Below, in pieces: positions 6,839 to 16,437 of a stretch of 29,200 nucleotides of DNA. The stretch is from NCBI GenBank assembly GCA_009869945.1, contig WIXG01000648.1:1-29200 (forward strand), given 5' to 3'. The translations under genes and the position numbers were made by a program. Origin of the DNA: Mesaphorura yosii (Eukaryota; Arthropoda; Collembola; Poduromorpha; Tullbergiidae). The stretch's first letter is position 1. Every line of letters begins with the position of its first letter. The notes below the pieces were generated by a model, which did not search any database, had not been told where the DNA came from, and saw only the letters and a program-made list of their open reading frames with translations.

Positions 6839-9800
6839 ATGAGGGGCCGATATCAGTATCGAGTCGCCTTTCGTATCTTCCTTCTTCTCGTCTTGTACAC
6901 GTACTCTGCCGGCGCCAGACCGACGCTCCTGAACTACGGCCTCGACCATCGAGATGTTTTGCTCCCGCGGGACCAGGATGACGTTGCGTCATCACCATTC
7001 AGGCTCAGAGTGCCAGTCACGTTTTACGGGCAGCAATACAACTCCATTTACGTAAGTGATCAATGTCTATTCTTAAAGTGATACGGGAGCTAGGCGATTG
7101 AGGAGCCCGTGAGTGCTTTAATTCGTGAATGCTTTTCGCAGATCAACCAAAATGGGCTCATTTCCTTCGGCACGCCCCTCCCGCAATTCATCAACATCCA
7201 ATTCCCGCTGGACTACCCGAATATCGCTCCATTCTACTCGGACGTCGACACCCGGATTCAGGGCTCCATTTACTACCGAGAATCGCAACAGCCGGAGCTG
7301 ATTGGCGCCGTGATCCAAATCCTGGAGGAGAACTTTAACAGCGCTGACGGCTTCAAGCCGACCTCTCTCCTGATCGTCACTTGGGACTCGGTGGGCTACT
7401 ACGACCGGAAAAGCGATAAGGTAATGGCCGGCTAGCAGGCTACCTGCCGTGCTTCATTACTTAATGCTAATGCTACTGCCCCAGCATTGCTTCTAATTCT
7501 AAGACCTGCTTTTCCGCAGTATCTGGCGCGTAACTCCTCGATTCCTTCCCTCGTCCAGCAGCAGAAGCTGAGATTTATGGAACAGAATCGAAAAGTGAGA
7601 CGACGCTTCGCTCCTTCGCTTGGCTTGGCGTGTGTTTGCGAATCTGTTGCCCAAATGTCCGATTTGTCCTGTCCTTGGCGCCTCGGTTCATCCACCTTCT
7701 CGTCTTCTTTGCCCTTTTAGACAAACACGTATCAACTTGTCATCGCCTCCAACGGCCAGGACTCCTTCGCCCTCTTCCTGTACGACAAGATCGAATGGAT
7801 TCACGGGACGGGCAAGAACCCGAGTCAGCCAGATGCCAAGGCACAGGCAGGATTCACGTCTGCCGTCGGACAGTATCATGCGGTGCGAGGATCTGGAACG
7901 GATCAAATGTCCCATCTTCACAAGTGAGTCCCGCACTGCTTGTGTAAATAAGCCTGATGAACAAAACAGAACACAGCGAGCAAAGTAATGAATCAATGCG
8001 CTGAGCTGCTTGTTTTTGTAACAGACCACCTAAATAAATAACGACCCAGCTTGTTTATTTAAAAATTCATATTTTAATTTCATGTGCCGTGCGATGCGGT
8101 GCATTTTGGGATTCTGAGAACCGGCGTCACAAAGACGGTCGGGTCGGGTCTCGCTGCGCTTATCAAGTACAATGAATCACTTTTTCGTTGCTGCAAGATG
8201 CTCAGATTGAGTTTCGTAATCGTAATTTCCGGTCTCGCATTCCGTAATGAGTTAAATGAGTAAAAATACCGACGAAATGAATGAAATCTTTGATCTGTGC
8301 ATTATAAGTTGCAATTCATGATTCGAGATGCTGGAATATTTGTCTTAATTAAGCAAATCTGCGCTCATCCACCGGATCTTTGAATTCTTTACCTTCCAGA
8401 TGCCCGGTTCTATTTATAACTTTGACTTCGCGATTGCGAATCTTGCGTGCATCACATCTGCGCTTTGTCAGTGCAAGCCACATGTCAGGCCAAGCCAAAG
8501 ATGAATATGCAGATGGCGACGACGAACAATTGAGTGCATAATTTTCTGACTATCTGCTTTCTCTTTCTCTTCTCTTTTTCGCAGACGCAGCAACTCGGAC
8601 ACCGTTGGGCTGTGGGCGTTTAGAATTGGACGCGTGCAGGATACGATCGAGGAACCAGATCGGAAAGTTGGCCTAGGTAAATACACGGCACAAGTGTGAG
8701 GCTAACCTTGAGGATGTTTATGCAACCGATCGTGTCAATGCACTGCCACTGCACTGGCTGATTTTGGTTTACAGATGAATCGGCTGAGAACGGAGACAGC
8801 TGCAGCGTCGGCTTCACGGAATGCCACAGCCAAGCCCAGTGCGTCGATTACAACCCCGGATTTTGCTGTAAATGCGTCACCGGCTTCTTGGGCAATGGAA
8901 AAGTGTGCTTGCAAGACAGTAAGCGGCTAAAACATAAAATTAAACGTGAATCCATTATCCTGTTTTCCTTGACTGACGCCCTGTTTCTTTACGCATTTTT
9001 CTTGCAGCGGTCCCGCAACGAGTCACTGGTAAAGTCAAGGGCGTTCTCAACGGATTCGCGATCGATGACTCGGACCTTTTCTCTTACATTCTTCCCGGTG
9101 ACGGCCGCTCGTACACGGCCATCTCCCGAATCCCACCGCGTCTTGGCCCCGACATTCAAACGCTGACTGTGTTCGGGACAATCATCGGGTGGCTGTTCAG
9201 CATCCAAGTCAAAGGAGCGCCCAATGGGTTCCAGCTCACCGGCGGCGTATTCAACTACACAGCGGAGATTTCTTTTGGCCAATCAGGCCAGAAGGTGCAA
9301 ATCACGCAAATGTTCACGGGGCTCGATGTCTTTTCTCATCTCAAGGCGGACACCCGCGTGTACGGAAACACCATCTCCGTGCCGCCGGGCAAGGCGATCG
9401 AGATTGGCGACTACGAGATGCAGATGACTCGTGTCGCGGCGGGGCAGATTCGTTCCACGTCCAGCCATGCATATAAGATTGAGGGCACAAGCGAGCAGTT
9501 CCCGTTCAGCGTCGAGCAGACGATTGTGTACGACGAGTGCTCGGCACATCCGCCAATGCCAGCGGAACTGGAAACGACCCGCATGAAGGTGGGCCGGAAT
9601 TACGTGGCCTACGATTCGTCACAGGAAATTGCGCGATACGCAATCACAAGCAAAGTCACGCCACTCGAAGGTTGGTCACTCGTTCTCATTTTCCTTGCCT
9701 GCATGCAGTCTGTGTTTATCCTTGCTTAATACGAATGTGTGCGTGCTTGTGTGCCTGCAGGCGAGGATCCCTGCAAAGATAATCGAGACAAATGTGGACC

Positions 9801-12329
9801 TCACAGCTCGTGTGTTGCTAACGATGACTCGTACAAATGCATTTGTGAACTGGGGTGAGCTTTGTCACTGAAAAAATGATGACGTGGCGCCATGCTCGGA
9901 GAATTTGAAATTGCTAACCTTTTGCTTTGCTTTCGCTCTTCCATTTCAGCTACGAAGAAACCTACAACGAGCTCGGGGTGGCGGAGTGCAAAGACATTGA
10001 CGAGTGCCGTTCTGGTCGCCACACTTGCGATGCGACGGCCATTTGCCTAAACACGCCAGGAAACTTTCACTGCGAATGTCGGCCATCGTACCAAGGCGAT
10101 GGCCACACCTGTAACAAAATCCTGTCATGCGCCGACGTCAATTGTGGTCCAAATGCACAGTGCACAGAAGTGGCGGTGGGAGTGCCGGAGTGTCGATGCG
10201 TGGCAGGCTTCTACGGAGACGGGATTTACTGTGTGCAGGTGACTGGGCGCGAGATCGAAGCTGGCCAAGCACCTGACTGCCTCCAAGTCTCCATTTGCGA
10301 CCCGCTCTTTGCCCGCTGCGTGTACAGCCAGAGCAGCCGATCCAACGTTTGTGAGTGCAGGCCGGGCTATTCGGGAGATGGAATTCGGTGCATTCGGGAG
10401 ACGGCCGAAGACGGAGTGGAGGCATGCAACTTTGAGAATAACTGTGATCCAAATGCGGCGTGCGTCGAAGATCCTTCGTCTGGCCAATACACTTGCGTTT
10501 GCAGGCGGAGCTACGTCGGCGACGGATACTCGTGCCAACGCGACCGTGAGGCGGTGTATCCGACGCCAAATTGTTTGGGAACTTACTGTTGGTGCCCAAC
10601 GGGTTTCATCTACGATGACATTCGCACTGAATGTCAGCCCGACGTGGACAACGAAGAGTCTTCCGGGCCGTTGCCGCTCCCTGAATTTGAGTTCGAGACG
10701 AATCCAGTGCCCGTCCCGCTGCCGGTGCCGACTGAACCCCCAACGCAATGCAGGAGCCACGAAGAGTGCGGCCCCTTCGGAATGTGCGGATTGGCTCCAT
10801 CTGGCCGTGCGTACGCCTGCAAATGTCGCGAGGGTTTTGTAGGCACCAACGGCCTCGACTGCAAGCCGGGCCCCGATGCAGGCTGTGATCTGACCCGAAA
10901 CTGTCATCCGAACGGCGAATGCAAATGGAGCCATCAGGCGAGCAAATACTCATGTGAGTGCAAGCCAGGGTTCCTCGGAGACGGAGTGAGCGCCTGCAAC
11001 GAGGATGTGAACGGCTGCAACGTGCTGCGCAACTGCTCCCCACGCGGTACATGCGAGTTTGACGCCCGAGCGCGAGGTTATCGCTGCAGGTGCAATGAAG
11101 GCTTTGACGGCGACGGAATCACGTGCAGAACGACCCGCTCCTGCGCCGAAGATCGCACCGTCTGCGATACGAACGCCGACTGCGTGCCGAACCAGCAGAC
11201 ACGTGAATGGGCGTGCGTCTGCAAGACTGGCTTCCGTGGCGATGGGCAAGAATGTAGGCAGATTATGCCACGAGATACACAGTTCCTCCTCGTCGCGAAG
11301 GGCATGTCCATCTTCAAGGTGCCTGTGAACGGGGACACGCCGGAGCCGCTCTACATTCAGCCGCAGCAGACGGCGATTGGGTTGGACAAAGACTGTGCGA
11401 ATGAACGCATGTTCTGGAGCGATGTGGCTGGGCAGGTCATCAAGGAAGGATTCTTCAATGGGTCTGGCAGCGCCAGCGTGCTGATCTCCGACGTTGGATC
11501 ACCAGAAGGCCTCGCGCTTGACGCTGCATCACAAAATCTTTACTGGACCGACTCGCTGAAGGATACAATTGAGGTAGCGAATTTGGTGACAAAGAAGAGG
11601 AAGACGCTAGTCGATACGGGGCTCGTGAACCCACGAGGGATTGCGGTGTACTCACGAAGAGGGTAAAAGACATCGGATTATGCATGAATATTGAAGAGTC
11701 TCAGGCGTGGCACGTGAAAATGATGATATTTGTTTCCGTAGGCGACTTTACTGGAGCGATTGGAATCGTGACCACCCAAAGATTGAATTCTCTGGTCTTG
11801 ACGGGATTGGTCGCCAGACTCTTGTCGGCGAAGGACTCTCACTGCCAAATTCTCTCGTCATTGACTCCAACTCGGATCAGTTGTGCTGGGCAGATGCAGG
11901 AAATCACAATATCGGTAAGCAGCATCGGGACCTCTGCTCCTTTGACGCTTGATCTTACTTATCGATGGCTCCATAGAATGCGTTGGAATCGACGGTCGAA
12001 ATCGTCAAGTCATAATCTCCCGCGTACTCTACCCCTTCGGCCTCGTTCTGGACTCGGACACTTTCTACTGGACGGACTGGAACACGACAAAGATCGAGAC
12101 GACTCTCCGAGGGTCAGGCCAGCGCGGCCACAGCCTCAGTGTGTCCATCGGTGGCCCCGGGAAGTTGTACGGTCTCGTCCTCGTGCCAACGCTCTGCTAC
12201 CAGGAACACAGCGCGTGCTTCTACAACCAGTGCTCAGAGCAGCAGATTTGTCTGCCCAACATGCGTGGAGGCCGTTCGTGCCGCTGTCTGGGTAATTCGA
12301 CGGAGTCTGGTTGTGTGGACACGTTTTAG
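6839..12329 (+). CDS. Ndg: Nidogen (entactin), basement-membrane linker
   Basis: Secreted glycoprotein that bridges laminin and collagen IV networks. Eleven exons give a closed 4,002-nt frame, 1,333 residues, close to other nidogens: 6839-7051, 7142-7420, 7520-7594, 7721-7923, 8585-8676, 8775-8918, 9008-9670, 9761-9854, 9950-11662, 11742-11914, 11977-12329. Domain order: signal peptide (about 1-26), NIDO domain (about 95-285, FYSDVDTR, TWDSVGYYD, NGQDSFALFLY, SDTVGLWAFRIG), one EGF, the G2F beta-barrel (exon 7, about 340-556), then about nine further EGF modules including a calcium-binding one (DIDEC), a truncated EGF and a Pro-rich linker, a YWTD propeller (MFWSD, LYWTD, LYWSD, LCWAD, FYWTD) and a C-terminal Cys-rich module. 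There is no thyroglobulin domain. Exon 3 looks optional. All splice phases agree. Confidence 0.96.
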
Positions 12330-12647
12330 CCTTTAGCCGTCGTTTGGAGTTTCTAAAAGTTCATTTTCTAATTTGAGCTTTGGATAAGTTCCTGATATTC
12401 ACTTTGCCATTGCCATTGCATTGCCACAATTTGCCTCATCACTTACCACTGCCTTTTTTGTGCATTTGGACCACAATTTTGACGTTTGCGTTAAGTTTTC
12501 TTCAATATTTTTCCGATTTTCCAAGTATTTGGAGCCAGTTTACATTTTTACGTAAATTTTCTGAAGAATTTACTACTTTGCGCCAATTTTTTTATGATTC
12601 AACTGATTTGCAGCTAAATTGTAGCAGTTTTCTGGTTATTTCATTGT

Positions 12648-12653
12648 TTTATT
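12648..12653 (-). promoter_or_regulatory. polyadenylation signal for the esterase
   Basis: TTTATT on the plus strand reads AATAAA on the minus strand, 188 bp after the esterase stop and inside the putative nidogen 3' UTR. Confidence 0.4.
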
Positions 12654-12787
12654 CTTGTTGTTTTCACGTGTTATTTAGTTTAGTTAACTAGTTTGCCTAC
12701 TGTATTTTGCATTTGCATTGCCTTTGCTAATTTGCTAAACTAATTTGGCATTTGTAAAGCAGTACACGAGTACAGAAGAAGACTCTG

Positions 12788-12793
12788 AATAAA
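12788..12793 (+). promoter_or_regulatory. polyadenylation signal for nidogen
   Basis: Exact AATAAA in CTGAATAAAAATATAAATA; the first plus-strand copy I find after the nidogen stop. Confidence 0.4.
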
Positions 12794-12840
12794 AATATAA
12801 ATACGAACTTTCCCAACCCGAACCACACCGAAGACCGAAT

Positions 12841-15166
12841 CTAACTGAAGAGGTAATCTCCAAGCTGCAGCCCAGACCAAAAGTCCACCCGCTCCTTGAA
12901 CGGTTCATAAATAAGGCGCCCTTTATTGTTGAGTTCCAAGTACAGCGGCGTCGTGTCGTTGGGCGAGATTGGCGGCCACTTTTGCCCAAAGAATTTCATG
13001 CTGTTCTCGTCACGTGCGAAATCTGTCCAAAGCTTGACCATTTCACGACTAAAGCGGTAGTGCGTCGATCCACGCCTGATTTCGGAGAGGAGGTGCGTGT
13101 CGAAGAGGATCGAGAGTTCATCTCCGTGCGATGCTCCAAGAAACTTCTTCTGGCCAAACACGTTCTCTTGGAGCCACTTTCGGGTCATGTGGGCAGCCAG
13201 TTCGATCTCTTGCAGAATGCCCGTGTTGGGGTTCATGCCCAGAATCAGGTCGTAGATGGAAATCGGAGCCTCGTACGTAAAGTAGTACATGAAGGTGGGT
13301 GCGTACTTGGCGCTCTGCAGCGAGCCTTCCTTCTGCGGCAGAAAGAACATCCGGTCGGAGAACATGTTTGTGAAGTTTTGAATGTTCTTTCTGATCCGAA
13401 TCACTTGACCGGGCGCCGTGTTTCCGAAGTAGTACTTTCGGATCTTGTCCGCAGCGTCCGGATGAGCGGTGCCATTGTAATTTAGGAGGCGGGGCAGGTA
13501 CGTGTTCCAATTGTTCTCGATGTCCGTTGTCATTCTGCCCTCGCGTAAGATTTCTGCAAGGAAAATACGATAAAGAGTCATCAACCGCTAAAATCCGATG
13601 CCAATGGCGGAAAATTTAAAGTCTTAGCCAGTTTTTGACTTTTCATCTCCAACGCTCGAGTTTTGCTTACGTGCGACGTAGAACAACCTAAAAAATTGCC
13701 AAAGTCAATTCACGTGAAATTAACTCTCTGTGCCAACGTGTCTTTACGATTAGTAGTTAGGCGATTGCTAATCGTAAAGACGCGTTGCTCTGTGCCGTGC
13801 GAATTGCAATTTAGGTCAAAATTTTACATTACCCTTCGCCCGAGTCCACACCCGAAATCCAAGGAAGTTTCGTGTAATTTCCTCCTCTCAGCAGCTCACG
13901 TGGGTCGCGTGTGAAGAAGGCACCTTCGTGCTCCTCCTCGACGGTGGGTCCATAAAATGCATAGTGGCGTCGTTCGGGAGTCTAGAATTCATTGGCAAGT
14001 GACAATCATCTGCTCGAGTGAACAGAGGAAGAAAGAATTTTAGCTCGCTTCGAAACTTACAATCGCTTCTTTGTGCATGGAGACCAATTCCATCGCATCC
14101 GCCGCGCGGAGGCAATCGCCCATCAGCTTCAGATTCTCTAGTGGACATCCCATCCTGTAGGCGAGATGCCTGGCTTGACCCATCGAGTCGGTGGTGAGCA
14201 TGTAATTTCGGGCGGCCGTCCCACTCTGCGAAATTCCCTTCTGGAAAAGACCTGCGTACAAACCAAGGCAGTACATATTTTCAGTCCAGACATGATCTTC
14301 AATGCAAGTCTGTATATACTTTACTTTATCCACCTTTCGAGAGTGGTGATATCATGTGGTATTGCACGCTAGCACCGCCTACCGACTCGCCAAATATGGT
14401 CACTCGCTTCGGGTCGCCGCCAAACTTATGGATATTGCGCTGAATCCAGCGCAGAGCCATCGTCTGGTCTTTCATGCCCATATTTCCGCGGATCCCCGAC
14501 TCGCCTCCAATGTTGAGAAAACCGAAGGCACCCAGTCGGTAATTTATCGTGACAAGCACGACGTCCTGGTCCATAAAGTACTTGGCGCGGTACGTGTTCG
14601 CCGAGCCGGACATGAAGAAGCCGCCGTGGATGAAGACGAGGACGGGCAGCAATTCACGCTGGGCCGACAGCGAATCGGCGGCCTGACTCTGCCGGATGCC
14701 CCTCCTCCGCTCCCGCAGTTGCATCTGCGTCATCCAAGGCGTGAATACGTTCAGGTACAGGCAGTCCTCGCTACCGGAGACTCGACCTGTGATGATCACG
14801 TCGGCCTGAATGCATTCTGGGCCAAACATCGCCGTGCTTCGGATGCCAGGCCAGTTTCTTGCTGGAACAGGAGGCTGAAACCATTAACGGTTAAGGCAAA
14901 CCATTAAATTACTGGCCAGGAAGTTCAACACAGTATTCAACAGTCAGTTCGACAGTCAATTCGGCGCTTACCTCAAAACGAAGCGGCCCAACTGGTGGTA
15001 TGGCGTATGGAATGCCCAGGAAAGACACGTACGTCCGTCCATCACGAGAAGTTCCCAGAATGCCGCGCACTCGTCCATTCTCCGTGCTCACAATGAGGGA
15101 CTGGCACGTGGCATGGTGCCAGGAGAGCTCGACGAGGATGCAGAGCGCTAGGGCGGTGAGCCACAT
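12841..15166 (-). CDS. Carboxylesterase / cholinesterase-like alpha/beta hydrolase
   Basis: Secreted type-B carboxylesterase hydrolysing ester bonds of lipids, hormones or xenobiotics. Six minus-strand exons (14972-15166, 14334-14874, 14061-14251, 13833-13981, 13671-13687, 12841-13553) give 1,806 nt, 601 residues, normal for the family. The ATG at 15166 puts a signal peptide first (MWLTALALCILVELSWHHATC); an upstream in-frame ATG at 15241 would add 25 hydrophobic residues. Family marks are SFLGIPYAIPPVGPLRF, SEDCLYLNVF, VLVFIHGGFF (oxyanion hole) and NYRLGAFGFL. The catalytic triad is complete: Ser229 in FGESVGGAS, Glu358 in GVDSGEG, His507 in ASHGDEL. An insertion rich in Arg and Gln sits before LLPVLVFIHGG. 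The fifth exon is a 17-nt microexon; without it the frame fails. The exact substrate class cannot be told from sequence. Confidence 0.93.
13671..13687 (-). other. 17-nt microexon of the esterase gene
   Basis: On the minus strand GGCAATTTTTTAG precedes 17 bases GTTGTTCTACGTCGCAC, followed by donor GTAAGC. The preceding exon ends in phase 2 (GAA GG|GTAATG) and the next begins after TTGCAG needing one base. Only insertion of these 17 bases closes the frame, giving SGEG-LFYVA-QILREGRM. The five-residue spacing between the acidic EG motif and the following helix is what I expect of this family. Confidence 0.85.
13734..13787. repeat. 20-bp inverted repeat in the intron before the microexon
   Basis: Left arm 13734-13753 (CAACGTGTCTTTACGATTAG), loop 13754-13767, right arm 13768-13787 (CTAATCGTAAAGACGCGTTG). 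Nineteen of 20 positions pair; the odd one is a G-U pair in plus-strand RNA and an A-C mismatch in the esterase pre-mRNA. It lies in the 145-nt intron between exon 4 and the microexon. Confidence 0.8.
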
Positions 15167-16305
15167 CAGCGCCCGTGCCTGGGCATTTCTAAACCACAAC
15201 AATAGAACCATGATTAACAATTGGAAAGCAACAATCAACAATTGACATGGACAATGGCAAATGAGTACTAAATTAAGTATCGGCCGGTCTCCGCGTATTT
15301 AGTCCAGGCAGCCCAGCGAATTGTGCATTGTGAATTGTGCTTTGTCATTGAGTTGACATTGGAACGGGCACAATACAATGCAATCGTCGTGCCCGATGAA
15401 CATAACAATGGAATTTCACATTTTCTGACTTCATCCGCGCCAAACCACAACCACTCGACAAGCACTCGAACAGCAATAACCAGGCTGATCAGGCAGCCAC
15501 CCGTCAGACTGCTGGTGTTCAGGTCGTTGCGAAGCGAATTGAACGCCCAAACAAGGACGGACTCGTAAATATTATCTAATACCTAATTCCTAATTACTCT
15601 GAAGAAAAAGAGGAATGTGTCAATACAGAAGACACAGACTCATAAAGACAGCGATCTCCTGCTGGCATTCCAATTCACACTCACGATTCGCGCCTGCTTA
15701 ATTGTTACGACATGAATGACAGCGCGCATTGTTGAGGCAATCCGATCTTCTGCAAGCCGAGCATCTCACAACCAAGTCTTCCTAATTCAAGGTCCCCAGT
15801 GCCCTAACATTGCCAGCCGTAAGCTGAAAAGTACAGTTGCACTCTTTTCTGCCGCGTCATTGTTGTCAGTGTCAATACTGGAATAATGCGATGACGACGC
15901 GAGCAAAGTCCAGCAATCGTCCAGAAACACAACAGCTCTAAAGAATTGTTTCGATCTTGCTCAATCCACTCAAGCATACTTTTGAAGCAAAGGCTTCATG
16001 TTGAACACGAAATTATGCAATAAGGTGCTAAAATCCTTCCACATTGATTCTCATATGTAAATTTAAACCGTTAGTCGTTGCTGAAGCACAGTGCCTGAGT
16101 GAGTATCCAGTTAATGGTCGACCGCTAATTGAATTAGATGCGCTTCGTTCTAATTAGTCGAGTGCATAAATCATGTAATGCAACCAGCTCAACGCGTGCG
16201 TGTTAGAAGTGCGTGCGAAGAACCGTGACGTCGAAGGATTGGGCTCGGCCGACCTGGGGTCGGAGGATTCTTACCTGGAGCAGGTTCTGCCTTTATCCGA
16301 GCCGC
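15167..16305. other. Upstream region of the esterase
   Basis: AT-rich, with no convincing coding exon. A splice-acceptor-like GTTTAG sits on the minus strand at 15189-15194, just above the esterase signal peptide. This suggests the ATG at 15241 may lie in an intron and that a 5' exon exists further up, possibly the one ending at 16275. Confidence 0.4.
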
Positions 16306-16437
16306 TCAGTTGACGAGCACCAGCACAATCTGACCCACATGCTCCTTGATGAAGAGCATCACGTCCACAATCCGGGCCAGCACATGCACAATATCCTGGA
16401 AACTTATCACGCCCACAAGCCACCTCAGAATCTGCAT
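16306..16437 (-). CDS. Candidate 43-residue hydrophobic micropeptide
   Basis: A short minus-strand ORF, ATG at 16437 to TGA at 16306, encoding a Val/Ile/Leu-rich peptide that begins MQILRWLVGVISFQDIVHV and ends IKEHVGQIVLVLVN. Codon use is strongly biased (GTG for Val, CTG for Leu, GAG, AAG, GCC, ATC) and the stretch is GC-rich within AT-rich DNA, which argues for selection on this frame. The pattern suits one or two amphipathic or membrane helices. The same exon ends in a good donor, CTCCAG|GTAAGA, at 16275, 31 nt after the stop, so the peptide could be an upstream ORF in a 5' exon of the esterase transcript. No homologue is known to me. Confidence 0.4.
   Translation of the reverse strand: MQILRWLVGVISFQDIVHVLARIVDVMLFIKEHVGQIVLVLVN

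Larger units (their letters stand above)
12330..12840. other. Overlapping convergent 3' UTRs of nidogen and esterase
   Basis: T-rich sequence with many TTGCC, TTGCA and CATTGC words and no coding sense. AATAAA on the plus strand (12788-12793) lies 459 bp past the nidogen stop and 48 bp before the esterase stop. On the minus strand AATAAA (TTTATT at 12648-12653) lies 188 bp past the esterase stop. If both are used, the two transcripts overlap in antisense by about 140 bp. Confidence 0.5.

Noticed and set aside
10125..10934. 269-codon minus-strand ORF
   Set aside because: Lies wholly opposite the EGF exon of nidogen; Cys codon spacing on the plus strand explains it.
13554..13584. In-frame upstream extension (LMTLYRIFLA) of the last esterase exon
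   Set aside because: It starts at a non-ATG codon after a TAG stop and overlaps the TTGCAG acceptor; the microexon supplies a better match and the correct phase.
14356..14907. 183-codon plus-strand ORF
   Set aside because: Antisense of esterase exon 2, where conserved motifs are on the minus strand.
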